Below, piece by piece: positions 1-12,081 of a stretch of DNA of 64,000 nt. The notes below the pieces were generated by a model. It searched no databases. It saw only the letters and a program-made list of their open reading frames with translations, and had not been told where the DNA came from. The DNA is from Anastrepha obliqua (taxonomy: Eukaryota; Arthropoda; Insecta; Diptera; Tephritidae): positions 159,342,792-159,406,791 of the forward strand of contig NC_072892.1 in NCBI RefSeq assembly GCF_027943255.1, in the 5' to 3' direction. Each line of letters begins with the position of its first letter. The stretch's first letter is position 1. The position numbers and the translations under genes were made by a program.

Positions 1-788
1 ACGGCCAACTCAAAGTTTCGGTAGTAATTTTTAAAAATTTCCAAACTCTGCTTGTTAGTGAACCTCAGCATGATGAAAATATATTCAAAAGTCGTGCGTA
101 CTACTGTTCGATCTGTTCGATATTGCATTAACTACCAAGTGAGCCAATTATTTTCATCCTATCACGAATAAGTTTATTCCATCTATCAAGCATAGCTTTT
201 CTTATCCTTAACTGTGACTTTCGATTTTGTTTCCCATCCTGAATTACCAGCTCCTTACTACTGACTTACTTAATTAGCTCCGCGCTATTTTAAGCCTAAA
301 TTAAGTTCTCAGGTGTGAATGTTTTCACTGCTCGCATTTAATTGATGACATTGCCGTGGAATTTCCAATGGCATTCTGTTGCTGCTTCACAATCAACCAA
401 AGTTCGTACAACACGACGTGCTGCGTGGTTGTGGCTTTGCTTTGTGGACACTTGTTGCTGTTGTTTTTCATTGTGGTTGCTACATAACGCACTGGTGAAT
501 GTAGGTGACATTTCTTATTCTCAGACAATCATGCTTTATTTTTATGTTTTTGCTTTTGTATGGGTTGTTGGTATGTTGGTGGCGGCGAGCTACAGCCAAG
601 TGTTGTGAATTATTTGTGGAACAGATTTTTGTACAATGTCAGACGATTGCGATCACTTAATTTTCTTATACATATGTGCTCGTATGTGTTTTGTTTATTT
701 TTCAAGGTGCGTGTGCGATTTTAGTTCGATATATGCTGAGAGATAATGAGAAAAGAGAAATATTGAAGAAAAATGAATTATATGTAAA
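1..788. other. Unassigned AT-rich sequence
   Basis: I see no gene or recognisable repeat here. The short open frames on both strands have no family resemblance and low-complexity composition. Confidence 0.4.
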
Positions 789-792
789 TTAA

Positions 793-1400
793 GGGATTAT
801 ATACAGTTAGAAGGTCGAAAAAAAACGATTTTTCCAGAATTTTGTCTGAGAAAACTTTTAAATTTATTGATCTAAAAATTTTTACACATATTATGTTATC
901 TTTTAACTGTAACATAGTATTAGTAAAAATATTAATTTTCAAAGTAGCTACAGCTGATCTCCGGGACCTCCTCTCAAAAAAGACGTTTTGCGGTGACGAC
1001 TATATCTCTGAACTGGTTCCTCTGAAATTAAAAAACCATACAGATTTCGTTAAAGAAATGTTGAATTTAGTAATTAATTGAAGAAATAAGCAAAATAAAT
1101 TGTTTTGACAAAATCGCGGTTTCTCAAAAAAAAAACCTAAAATCGACTTTTGACCAAAATTTCGGTTTCAATTGTTTCAATAAAAAAAAAAGTATTTATG
1201 GGTGAGCAAAAATCTGCGATTAATTACTAAAAAATATATTTAAGAAGCTCGTGTTCAAATATGAGACTAATCGCTTAAGCCGTTTTCAAATCATGTTGGT
1301 CACCGACTTAGAAAACACCATTTTGAAAAAAAACGAGTTTAAATTTTGAAAAGTGCTTAACATAGGAAAACCTTTTATTTTTTTAAGTGAAACTTCTTAG
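793..1400 (-). repeat. TTAA-bounded core-family element H (right end not found)
   Basis: A TTAA at 789-792 is followed by GGGATTATATACAG, resembling the left ends of the other TTAA elements in the window. Read on the minus strand, 1290-1360 carries the shared core: TTTAAACTCGTTTTTT followed by AAGTCGGTGACC. I did not find an inverted partner for the left end before 1600, so the element is truncated or diverged and its right limit is a guess. Confidence 0.4.
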
Positions 1401-2240
1401 GCATCGATGGACGCGCGACAATGGAGAGTAAAATTTCAAAGCCATGCAACGTTTTGGGCATTTTTGTTCCGCGAGAGAGAAAAAAGATATAACGTAGAGG
1501 AAAAGGAGAGAGAGAGAGATATACCTTATATATATCTTAGATATTTTTCCTGAGTTTTTCCTTGTGGTTGTTAATTTCTAGTGAGAAATAACACCGCCTA
1601 CTTTTTGGGACTTGTTTGTTGGTGCACATTTGTAGAAAATATATTTTTGGTGCCTACTTTTTGGCGTTATATTCCTTTGGTGAATACTGTTTGGGGTGTT
1701 TTTTGTCCCAATTTTTTTGGTGTTTTTTTTTTGTGCCTACTTTCTGGCGCTTATTTCCGTTTCCTGGCTAGTGCTTGTGCGTACTATGAAGTGATATCCA
1801 TTCCGGCGCCGGTTTTATTGGTATTGCCTTGCGGTAATTTATGCCGTTGCTGCGGTCCTGGAATCGCTGCGTTTATGCGGGTGATAAACGCTACTCCGAG
1901 CGTATTTGTGGCCCGCGTTTACCTACACCGGTCGACCCCTTTGTAAATTTTGTCTATTTGTATTCTCTGCAAATGTTGCGAATTTATTTAGATATATATT
2001 CTTTTTCTCTCTCTCTCTTTCTCATTCTCTCTTGAGTCTCTCCCTCTTTCTTTGTCTGCTTTGAAAGTTTCACTTCTGTTATGTGTACTACACTACACGC
2101 TTTTTTTATTTACATGGAATTATCTATTCCAGGACCATATAATACACCCTCCGCCGCATCGGCAGCTTCTAATAGCTCGAGCTGATGTTGTCTGCGGGCC
2201 ATTCTTCCCTCTCAGTGGAGCGAAATAATCGTAAGATCGG
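1401..2240. other. Low-complexity region, no gene recognised
   Basis: It contains a GA-rich run near 1495-1525, several imperfect GTGCCTACTTTTTGG phrases at 1595-1745, and a CT-rich run at 2000-2055. No open frame here resembles a known protein. Confidence 0.4.
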
Positions 2241-2246
2241 AAATAA

Positions 2247-2700
2247 TCACGCGCTGCTCATCTTCTTTTTCGGCATATGAATGCGCATTGTGCCCAAGTA
2301 TAATTCTATTGCATTCATATAATACAATAGTGATGACATTCCTTCATTAAATACGCCGACAGCTATGCATGCAGCGATTCCCATAGTTTTCGAACCGGCC
2401 GGAACAATTTTGGGAGAGATTTTCCAAATCAGTTGATTGAAGCTCTCTTTGTTGTTTTGCTTAAAACCACCTACACATCTTTCTACTAAATTCTCAATGC
2501 GGAGATCTGCATAAATCGGAAGTGCAGCCTCAGCAACATCTTCTAGTAATGATTCATAATCATGTTCGAAAGTTGATAATTGATTGGCAGCTGCACCCTC
2601 TGCCAGTTGCACCATGAGTCTGGTCCGTCTAAGAGTCTGGTCCGTTCGGGCACCTATCGTTTTGAGGTTTATCGTCAGTTGAACAATAATGATAATATAT
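2247..2700 (-). pseudogene. Mutator-like (MULE) transposase C-terminal fragment, tentative
   Basis: The minus-strand frame has the run IYADLRIENLVERCVGG, then NNKESFNQLIWKISPK, then IAACIAVGVFNEG. This order (P-I-Y-x-D-L, E-S-F-N-x-L-I-W, I-A-A, F-N-E-G) matches my memory of an arthropod protein family linked to Mutator-like transposases. Only the C-terminal part is present, and the N-terminal residues of the open frame look unrelated. It is probably a relic of a mobile element rather than a host gene. The family name is from memory and unverified. Confidence 0.4.
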
Positions 2701-2759
2701 GGCCCAGATAGCATTATAAATTTTTTCAATGGAATCACAGTTTCTCCTTATTGCTAAGC

Positions 2760-3224
2760 CATAATAAACTGCCAGCTTATCGATCATCTTTCAAGTAAGT
2801 TTGCCTTTACCACCGAGAGTTTTTTTGAATGTTTTTCCTTTTTTTTGTTTTCAACTATTTTAACATTTTTTTTGACACAATCTCGGAGTCGCGTGCCCAT
2901 TTGAAACTGTACGTCTCGAATACATTCTTTTTCACAACTTCTTGATCACCGTAAGGTGCAGCACTTAAACCTTTTCGCGTTTATTTCAATAAATTCAGAT
3001 TTTCAATGAAAAACTTCATATTGCTCTACTTTCATGAAGATGAATTCTAAAGCCATGTGTATGAAAGCTGAATAATTTGAATTATGTTTGTACTTGACAG
3101 GTAGTAACTGATAAGTCGACTTGTATAGTTTTTGAAAAGTTTTTAGATATACGAGTTGTGTTAAAAAAAGAGGCGAATTTTCAAATTTCTTGGGCTACGT
3201 ACATTCGACTTTCGATTATTATTA
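2760..3224. other. No feature recognised
   Basis: AT-rich sequence between two transposon relics. No coding or repeat signal was seen. Confidence 0.35.
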
Positions 3225-3524
3225 CTTTTTTATGTTGGTACACTCGAGTCGAAGATATGTTCACGGTTTTAGCAATACAGCCTGTTTAGTTTGTTTGGGA
3301 GAGGCATAAATAAGACAAGTGTTTTGCGCGTTCGGCGATTTTCTGTTACCGACTCTTGGCTCTTCTGGACTCTTCCATTGGGATGCTTGAGCTTTCGTTT
3401 CGATGTCTTAACCATATACTCATGATTCGTCACCAGTTATGACCCTTTTAAGCAAATCTGGATCATCGTTGATGACATTCAACAATTCCTGAGCGATGTT
3501 CATGTGACGTTGTTTTTGGTCAGC
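3225..3524 (-). pseudogene. Mariner transposase fragment (catalytic first-Asp region)
   Basis: The minus strand reads HMNIAQELLNVINDDP, then LLKRVITGDES, then VYG, then DIETKAQASQWKSPEEPR. This is the classic mariner block around the first catalytic aspartate (TGDESWVYGYDxETKxQSSQWK). The Trp after S and the Tyr before D are both replaced by stops, and frame is lost downstream. It is a dead fragment with no visible ends. It stops next to a LINE 3' end at about 3525. Confidence 0.75.
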
Positions 3525-3895
3525 ATATGACCACCATTGGAATCATTGAGGAGCCAATGTGCCTGACGTGCTTGGAGGAGGCGGATAGCACTGAGCGCTT
3601 TCTCTGTGAGTGTCCTGCCTTCGCTAGAGCACGGCTACGAGTTTTGGGTTCCGATGACGAGAAAATGAGTAATATTCGTTCTCTAAAACTGGAGATATCT
3701 GTAGATATCGATTTGCCAAAAAATCTGGAAAATTCTCACAGGACTAACTATCTCCATCTCTGTCTCTATTCTTTCCTATCTCTTTCTCTGATACTTTTCT
3801 CCTTCCCTCCTTGACTATCTACCCTCTTTCCAGAGCTCTTAATACAATAGGCTTTTTAGCCTGAGTGTTTTAGGGGCAAGTCCTGCTACTTGGAT
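3525..3895 (+). mobile_element. LINE 3' end fragment
   Basis: The plus-strand frame from about 3527 reads EPMCLTCLEEADSTERF, then LCECPAFARARLRVLG, a C-x2-C...H/F-x-C-x-C zinc-knuckle-like tail typical of the C-terminus of RNase H-bearing insect LINEs. The tail after the stop includes CCTGAGTGTTTTAGGGG, a plausible 3' UTR. Everything upstream is missing, as expected for a 5'-truncated copy. Confidence 0.6.
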
Positions 3896-5884
3896 CGACT
3901 TTTTCAAATTTCAATTTCAATATTTATTACGATTAAGGTTATAAAAAAAACTAAGAAAAAAAGTCTTTGATATTCACACCGATTCGCCTATTCTGATAGT
4001 GCTTTGAATTAAATTGAATATTTAAAACTTTGACAGTGTGAATTTTGAAATTTCTTGGCAACTTTGATTTGACATTTTTACTCACCCTGTATAAATCAGA
4101 TAGACACATCATGTTTAAATAGAAATTAGCATTAGAGAACAACTTTACTCGAGCAAGACAGAACAAGCTTAGCAGAAATTAATTATTTGTTTTTTTTTAC
4201 AATTGAAATTAACAACAACATACAATCGAGCTATAGAAATCTCAAAGTGTGACCACAATTGTACCAGCGAGTTTATTATTATTTCACGGTATCTTTAAGA
4301 CGCAGGCTAAAGTCATAAGATCACAAAGCAAAAAAGCAAAAGACTTGCTTTTAAAAGGCACAACAAGACAACAAAAAAACCAAATTGCAAAAAATGGAAT
4401 TAAAATAAAGGAAAAAACATAAAGAATTATTAAAGCGACGTAAACTACACCCGACAGTCACGTAATTTTTTATAAAAACATTTTTTATTTCTTTTTTTTT
4501 TTGCCAAAAAATATCCACACGAAGCGTTTAGTGTTAAAATTTTGTATACAAATCGCAAGCAAAGAGAAACAACACAGACTAGCACTTAGTTAATGATATG
4601 TGTAAACGGTGTGCCACATCTGCGCATGCGTACGCGCGAATTTTTTATGTGACTCAAGCCGACAACTTCTACAAAGTGGGAATCATTAAGCATTCAAAAT
4701 AAAATGTTTTCTGTTTTTCAACAAATTCTACAAGCCCAAGCGCGGTGACATGTAAAGGGCGCTGGGTCAGCTGCTTGCCATAACCACGCGTGTGCGCATG
4801 CGCAACGCATAACCACGAGCCTTTCGCCAAATTTCGGCTTTTTCTTTGACATTTGTGGGTAAAAATTAACAGTGCAAATGCAATTGCAAATAAAATAAGT
4901 TTACACTTACGATTTGCATGCACCCAGCGTATTGCAGGGTTTTTGCTAAGACTGCATTGGGGGCAGCGGCGGCGGCTAAAGGTACACATCAAAAGAGTGG
5001 TAGCGCCAACCAGACATATGCTAATGTACGTACATACATGTGTACATATGTAAAGTAGTAACTATGTATGAAAGTTCTTTGGGCGTTTTTGCCGCACCTG
5101 GAAGGTAGCCAAATTTCTTGCTAACTACGCATTAAAGGTGCTTGAATATTTAATAAGAACGACGACTAACTACCTTCCTGATATGCGCAGAAACCATATA
5201 GCCGTTTTTGTTGTTGTTTTTGTATTAATCTTGAGTTGTGTGGTATTAGCAACTTTTAATGCATATTTTTTTTGTATTTATTTTCTTTTTTTTTGGTACT
5301 TTTTTTTATTATTTTTTTTTTTTGTAAAAATTAGAAAAATAGCCTCACCTCTCTATACAGTTTATTAAAATAAGTTTGCGCCTCCAAAGATTTAAGTAAA
5401 ATTTGCATATAACTTTTTGGTTAACACCGCAGCTGTGTTTGGTACTGATTTCTGTTGCATAATGGCTTTGTTTAGGTCAAAAGGTGGTGTTTGCTGGACT
5501 CTTAATACTCTTTGAAATGTCTTTTTTGTTGTTAAAAAATGGTGTGCCGCTTTGTTGATTTTGACACCGATTATTTGCATTTGGTTATAGTTAATTAGCT
5601 ACTATTACACATACACATGTATGCGTATATGTAGATCGGGCGATAAATGTCTATAAATGCATGTATTGCGCTCTGAACAACACCCATTATAATATTACAC
5701 AATATAACACAAGGACATGTACATCCCCAAGCATGTTGAATCGAAAGACTTAAGCAACAAACTCGATAAGTTTGACAGCGAGAATAATTTAAAATATGTG
5801 ATGAAAATATGTGTTTATAGACTGACACACTAGTTCTTTTTTTATTTGAACCCATTTTGCTTTATGTATTAAACATTTTCTCTT
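3896..5884. other. Long non-coding stretch
   Basis: No gene recognised. The sequence is AT-rich with T-runs near 4490 and 5270-5320. The open frames lack family signals. Confidence 0.4.
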
Positions 5885-6035
5885 CTAGCGTTTGTCACGG
5901 ATCCTCATTGAGCAATGCCTCCAATTCAGCGTCTTCGAAGGTTTTTGGCCTTCTTTCACGCGGACGGTCGTCAACATTAAAATCACCGTCTTTGAAGCGA
6001 CGAAACCAATCTCGGCACGTTTGTTTTGAATGGAA
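5885..6035 (-). pseudogene. Mariner transposase N-terminal fragment
   Basis: The minus strand reads CRDWFRRFKDGDFNVDDR, then RERRPKTFEDAELEALL. This is the second helix-turn-helix and linker region of a DD34D mariner. Nothing recognisable of the element follows on either side, so it is a short relic. Confidence 0.75.
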
Positions 6036-6274
6036 GAGAAAAATCAACATTTCCATGTGCCGAAGCAGTTTGTTTACGATAAGTCTAAGCTTGGTTTGAG
6101 TTACGTTAGAATCGGCTAGCACACTCTGCTAGCGGCATCTATTTACAAACAGCGGAAAGTTAGTTGTGCACCTAATAATATATTTAAAAAATAAATGTTT
6201 GTTGCATTTTGTAAGCAAATCGTTAGTTTTACATGGAACTTCATTGCATACACGAGTAAGTATGTACATACATA

Positions 6275-6855
6275 TGTACTTGCAATTATAAGTCCGTCTA
6301 CTCGGGCCGCGTTACGAGATAATTGCATCGACGAGTGGCAAACTAGGTGGGACTACTCGGCCAAAAGGCGTTGGGCGCACAGATGCATTGCCAACCCAAA
6401 GCTTTGGTTAAAGAGGCCACATGGAGAAGTGGACTTCTACATGACCCAATTTTTGAGTGGACATGGATGTTTCAAAGCATATACAGGTTTAACCACGACG
6501 ACAACTGCGTTCACCACACATTCTTCACGTGCTCGCGCTTCCGTGCTGCAAAAGAAAGACTCTATAGAACCTTTGGAGAACCTCCTTCGCCGGAAACATT
6601 CGTACATCACATACTGCGCTCGAAGGAACAGTGGAATGCGGCATGCGACTTAGTGGCCGATATTATGAAAGAGATGAGACGTCTGGAAAGACTGCGACAC
6701 AGCAATGGCGACTAATCGCCTTCCCTCCCCTCGAAGTAATACTTGACGGTTGTCCCGCGGCGAGAGGTGATGGAGAGAAACAGGCTCAGCCTGGTTTCAG
6801 AAGGCCACTTGATGGTGGCGTGCTTCCACAGCGCCTAAAAAAAAAAAAAAAATTA
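6275..6855 (+). mobile_element. R1-type LINE 3' end with poly(A) tail
   Basis: The frame beginning near 6300 reads CIDEWQTRWDYSAKRRW, then EVDFYMTQFLSGHGCFKAY. After a frameshift near 6440-6490 the next frame continues with YRFNHDDN, TFFTCSRFRAAKERLY and DLVADIMKEMRRLERLR. This is the C-terminal tail of R1-clade ORF2 proteins. A run of A at 6838-6851 forms the 3' end. The copy is 5' truncated and frameshifted. Confidence 0.75.
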
Positions 6856-7050
6856 TGGGTGTGATTTGACAATTATAATGTACTACATAGGTTGCTCGAT
6901 AAGAGATGGCATTTCTGTTAGCCTAAATTTGTTTTTGTTATGTTGGTACTCCCTTCATATGAGCGTACATGAAGTTTCGCTTCAATCTGCCAATTCATTC
7001 TTTGTTTACAAGCCATTTAGTATTTTCGCAGTGTCACATTATTTTCTACA

Positions 7051-7325
7051 ATGGAAAAAATCAAGTGTCGTGCAGTGATTGAATTTTGATTTTTGGAAGG
7101 TTTAAAAGCAAAGAAAGTTTATGGAAGAATGTTGAAAGTATATAAGGACTTTTCGCCATCAATTACTACAGGAGAAAGATGGGTTTGCTGAATTCAAACT
7201 CGGTCGCACAAACCTTGAAGACGATTCATGTCAAGGAGATCCAAAAACGCCAACATCACCAAAATTCGTAGAAAAAATAGAGGAAATTCGTTGAGTGACT
7301 GAAAGAGGCTGCGCTCATTGGGCAG
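7051..7325 (+). pseudogene. Mariner transposase, 5' part (split by LINE)
   Basis: From the ATG the frame starts MEKIKCRAVIEF. After a slip it continues with KVYGRMLKVYKDFSPSIT and FAEFKLGRTNLEDDSCQGD, then PKTPTSPKFVEKIEEIR. This is the paired helix-turn-helix region of a mariner transposase. The frame is interrupted by stops. The sequence breaks at a 12-bp target duplication and resumes at 8840 beyond a LINE. Confidence 0.75.
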
Positions 7326-8839
7326 GTCAAGTTAGGTTGAAGCGGTTGTCCTGTGGAACACACTCAGGCTCATAGCCCATTGTGAAGACGCATGGGGAGC
7401 TTGTCCCTATCTCTCCTAAAATCGATGTGTGCTTTTCAAATATTTTAAAATATCTCTGATTTCTGTAGAACTGAGTTCTTCCAACTCATCAAAAAATTGT
7501 TCACCCAGAATAGTAAACCTGCGTCCGGATAGAGCAGGACAGTGGCACAGTAGGTGCGAGATTGTCTCTTCCTCGTCCTCATCTAGACAACTTCTACAGA
7601 AGTCATGTGTTTGCACACCCATCCTTTGGGCGTGTCTACCTATTAAGCAGTGCCCCGTTATGACTGAGATCAATGTGCTAAGGCTGCGTTTATTTTGGCT
7701 TAGCAGAGATTCTGTGCGTTTAGCATTTAGAGTCGGCCACAGTTGACGGGCGATTTTGCAGGTGGCTTCATTGCGTCATCTTTCGTTTGCTTTCTTTACA
7801 ATTTCTTAAAGAATGAGTAGCTCAAATTTTTCTAAAGGTATTCCCATGTCATTATCTGTGTACTCATCAGACAATTTAGTGCCGAGTCTCGCTAGTTCAT
7901 CGGCTCTACAGTTACCCCCAATGTGGCGATGGCCAGGAACCCATGATACCTTTAGGTGAAATTACTCAGTCATCTCCTTAAGAGATGTGTGGCATTTCAT
8001 GGCTACCTTGGAGGTTGTCGACTGTTTTGTGAGGGATTTTATCGCCGCTTGGCTATCAGTGAAAATGTAGATGTCATTTCCGAATATCGCATCACACTAT
8101 ACCAGTGTCGGAGCTTTTATTATTGCCATCAGTTCAGCCAGAAAGACACTACAGTAGTCGGGAAGCCGAAAACTGAAAGAGATCCTCAGATGTTCGGTAT
8201 ATACACCTCCGTCTTCCCTGCCCTCGAGCTTTGAGCCATCTCTGTATACATGGATGGACTCGGCCTGTCTCACATCGTCCCATTCCCACTCTTCCCTTGA
8301 GGGTAGGAGGGTCGTAAACGATGTAGTGGCAAGTATAGGCGGAAGTGCATAGTCCACCAGTCCAGGAAGCCTCAAAGTGCCAGCCAAGATTTTACCGTGA
8401 CCATAATCCGTGTTTGACCACTTATTTAGAGTGTTCAGCCTTATTGCCGCACTGCGCGCGATATATTTTGCCTGCAGATCTACTGGCAGGAAGTTTAATG
8501 TCACATATAATACTTTCGATGGTGTGGTTGACATGGCGCCGGTTATCAGAACAGATGCAAGTCTTTGAACCTTGTCAAGTTTTTTAATGTTCACACCCTT
8601 CTGAAGGGCATCCCACTATATTACAATACCATAGTAGAGAATTGGTCTAACCACTGCTGTGTAGAGCCAATGTATCATTCTGGGTTCCAATCCCCATTTC
8701 TTCCTAATAAGCCTTCCGCAGGAGTACATTGCGGTCATGGCTTTGCTTGTTCTGTCTGCGACTGTGAGCCTCCAATTTAGCTTCCTATGTAGTACAAGTC
8801 CTAGGTATTTTGTCCTTTCTGTTACTCGAAGTGGTTTCC
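7326..8839 (-). mobile_element. RNase H-bearing LINE, 5' truncated, nested in a mariner
   Basis: The minus strand encodes an RNase H-like block (HVYRDGSKLEGREDGGVY, then CSVFLAELMAI). Further on come GHRHIGG and ADELARLGTK, then VITGHCLIGRHAQRMG, then a zinc-knuckle-like tail (CRSCLDEDEEETISHLLCHC). Several frameshifts and stops are present. The copy is flanked by the exact 12-bp duplication CTCATTGGGCAG at 7314-7325 and 8840-8851, so its ends are well defined: 3' end at 7326, truncated 5' end at 8839. Confidence 0.85.
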
Positions 8840-9590
8840 CTCATTGGGCAGTGTAAGCAATATTTTGACTGAAGTATTGGATTTCAGAAAGCTGTGTGCC
8901 GAATGTAACAAAAACATATTCGAATGCAACTTTCTGAGTAACATTTATGGCATTTTGGAAAGGGAAATAAAGTGGATTTTGTGCGTCTATTCATTACTAT
9001 AGATGAGACTTGGATCTATTACCATGATCCTAAATCAAAACAAGAGTCTAGAGAGTGGTGTAAACCTGGTTCTTCGGCTCCGAAACGAGTTCGTATCCAG
9101 AACCCGGCCAAGAAGCTTTCAGCATCAGTTTTTTTTTTTTGCATGCGAAAGGAAGTTTGTTTGTGGATTACTTGCAAACTGGTAAAACAATAAATCCTAT
9201 ATATTATTGTAACCTTTTACACCAGCTGAAGGAAAAAATCGTGAAAAAAGACCCAGTTTGCAAAAGAAAAAAATTATTTTTCATCAATACAATGCACCGT
9301 GTCACAAGAGCACTTTGCCAATAGCTAAAATTCTTGAATTAAAGTTCGAGTTGTTGGTGCATCCTCCGTATTCACCAGCTTTGGGCCCTAGCGACTTCCC
9401 TCCGTTTCCAGACCCTGGAAAATGAATGCATGGAAAGCGTTTTTCATCAAATGATGAGGTCATAACAGATGTGGAAGCATATTTTTGAATGTTGATTCTG
9501 CTTGAAAGGTTCAGTAATTTAAAAATTCGGCAACGGAGATTATACATATATCTACATGGAATCATGAGGAAACTTTCAGAGAAGAGCAAA
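8840..9590 (+). pseudogene. Mariner transposase, 3' part (split by LINE)
   Basis: The frame reads DFVRLFITIDETWIYYHD, then REWCKPGSSAPKRVR. After a T-run come LVKQ/KTINPIYYCNLLHQLKEK and then, with slips, FHQYNAPCHKST and LLVHPPYSPALGPSDFP. This is the catalytic domain of the mariner begun at 7051. The middle aspartate (QDN) now reads QYN and frame is lost at least twice, so it is dead. I did not find a convincing pair of terminal repeats. Confidence 0.75.
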
Positions 9591-9806
9591 TTTTGTGATT
9601 TTTTTTTAACCCTCTAATCAATCCAAATGCACTGTGAACCCAGAATCCCAAATAAAACTTGTGTACTCAAGTATAGATCTTACAAGGCATGAGAAGTTTT
9701 TTTTTAATGTCAGCGGATGAACAAATTCTCAAGCGGTCCTTTTACTAAATCGGAGCTTAGAGTTGGCAGTGGAAATGACGTATTTCCTATGCTAATCAAA
9801 ACTTAA

Positions 9807-10477
9807 CTTTGAGTCGAGATAAACTCAAAAATTTATGGTATTTTCGGGAATTTTTTTTACAATAAGAAATGAAAAACGACATTTAAATTTTTCAGGCTCT
9901 TTATTTAACTTCTTTAACATACAAAAATGAAAAAAAATCATTTTTTAACTTTAATAATTTTAAAAATGGCGCTGAAGTTGACCCTCCCGAAAAATTGGAC
10001 CTGTACGGTGTTGTCCATTTTGGCTCTTCTATTTATCTGAAACACAGAAACCTTACTAGAATAAAAAAAAAAACTTACAAAATGGCGCGATTTTGAATTT
10101 GACACTATAAAAATCGGCTTTCTTTGCAGTTCTTTAATAAAAAAAATACGAAATAAATGAAATAAAAAAAATGTGTCTCTAGTACAAGCGGGGGCCATTG
10201 ATGTTGTGAACAACATTAAAATTTCAGACGATTCGGTTGATTAGTTTTTTTTTTTGACAACACCAGGCCGAAAAAAATCGTTTCGATATAAATGAGTTTA
10301 AATTTTGAGGTACAGAAGCGCGCGTACCGCTCTCTACCTAGTTAATGGGATGTAGAAGCTTTAATATTGGGAATTTCCGCATGAAAATTTGACAGTCCAT
10401 TCTTAAGATACTATATTTTCGAAATATCGAAAAAACAAAGAATCAATTTTTTGTAATTTCTAGACCACCGGGTCCCC
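9807..10477 (-). repeat. TTAA-bounded core-family element I
   Basis: TTAA at 9803-9806 and the sequence CTAGACCACCGGGTCCCC followed by TTAA at 10478 bound the element. It is homologous to 13015-13675 in inverse orientation: both contain an AGAGCCAAAATGG phrase and a GGTACAGAAGCGCGCG-type phrase. The left terminus is diverged from the expected GGTGGTCTAG sequence. No protein coding. Confidence 0.6.
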
Positions 10478-10544
10478 TTAAAATCGCGAAAAGTAAGCTC
10501 TCGCCCAAATTGAAAACTTTTACGATAGCGTTAATGAATATTGT

Positions 10545-10765
10545 AAAAAGCAATGCACCGAAATGGGTGCCTTGAGGTATACACACCAGATTTCATTAAA
10601 ATCCCACGAGAGTTACTGCTGCCAATTTTACAAACCTTTCAACAACTTTCTATTCTTCAGATACGATTAAAACCAAGGAATTAAAAGAAGGGATTCCAAG
10701 GCATTCTAACTTCGCAAGCAGTATAACGCGGTTTATATTATCAAAAGCCTTAGCGATATTAGCGA
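10545..10765 (-). pseudogene. LINE reverse transcriptase fragment
   Basis: The minus strand reads NIAKAFDNINRVILLAKLE, then CLGIPSFNSLV, then after stops IPQGTHFGAL. The AKAFD block and the (V/I)PQG block are conserved motifs of LINE reverse transcriptases. The fragment is short and interrupted by stops. Confidence 0.6.
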
Positions 10766-10769
10766 AACA

Positions 10770-12077
10770 TAAAAAAAAAAAACAAAAATCATGATTTGAT
10801 CTTTTCGTCTCCGAAAATTTCTCGTTTCACGAACATTAATCATTTCTTTAGTTCCTAAACAAAATATCACAAACTGTTAGACATAATTTCCTCTATGACA
10901 CGTAAGTATATTTTTGTAGCATTTCCTTAATTTTGGTTTTATATCTATTTAATATTAATCCCCTTGTAGTATAGTAAAAAAAAAAATAAAACTTCCCTTA
11001 AAAGGATTTATAAATTGCATACAAATTATTCACGACGCTATTCAAAGTGTGTAGCTGTGATCAAACAAAATTTTACTAGTCTGCCAACACAATACAATAA
11101 AAAACAATGCTTATGTGGAGAAAGAGCCTGTTCACGAATTTGTTCGTACACGACCCAACACAATAAAAACAAAAACATGCAAAACAACTGTAAAGATGTG
11201 CAATTGTATTTCTACGCCAGCTTAGCTAGCAGCATTGGGATTTTTATTTAACCGCAAGCATAAAGTAACAACAAAAACTATAATTAGCTGGAAGGTAAAA
11301 TTATCATTTCAAAATTAAAGAAATTATAGAATACAAAATACAATAAAAAATATTTTATATTTTTACATTATTACAGAAAATATTACATTATTAGTTGCTT
11401 TCAAGCATTTGTATTTAGCAGCCATTGGAATATTTCGTTGAGAGATTGCAAAGACAGGAGTCAAAAGGGGACAGATAGCAAAGATAGGAGGAGGATAGGA
11501 GGAGGAAAGGGCGATATACAAAGCGATATCAGTACATTAGTTGGAATGACTTTTTTCTTGCGGTTTGATGGTTAAAAGTCTAAGAGAACTTGTTTTTTTT
11601 TTTGCTGCTTTGTTTGTTCATATGGGTCTATGACAATTGATAAAAAATGTACTATGAAGTGAAAATTTTTTTCAACTATAGGTGAATAAAAATTGCCGAA
11701 CTAACGAAAACTGTGTCAACAAGCATAATAAAGAAGAATATCAAAAAACGACCGTAAAAACGTCACACAAGAATGATAAAATTCAAGCTTGCGCCATCCC
11801 AGGCCAGTGACGTCAGCACAGAAGATTAACAAACGCAGAGAAGAGGAGAATAAACGAAAATAAATGGAATCCCATGAATGATAGAACACATTGTTGTGAA
11901 AATCAAGGGAAAATACTGCATATGAATACTTTATTATCATTCATGCTTTTACAATTTGCCTCCCGACACTTTATTCTTACTATTTTGATTAAATTGAAAA
12001 TCAAAATAAGAATTAATAGATTCACAAACAAGCCCGTTTACACGCAATGATTTATTTATTTTTTAGTCTGATGTCAC
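10770..12077. other. No gene recognised
   Basis: AT-rich spacer. A purine-rich segment lies at 11450-11515. Nothing else was identified. Confidence 0.4.
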
Positions 12078-12081
12078 TTAA

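Noticed and set aside
342..608. 88-residue Trp/Val-rich frame
   Set aside because: No homology signal or gene structure around it.
1581..1946. 121-residue Phe/Val-rich frame
   Set aside because: Derived from T-rich low-complexity repeats. No domain.
6275..6877. A target duplication (CAATTATAA) around the R1-type LINE fragment
   Set aside because: The right copy lies 17 bases after the poly(A) run, so it does not abut the element end. I could not accept it as a real duplication.
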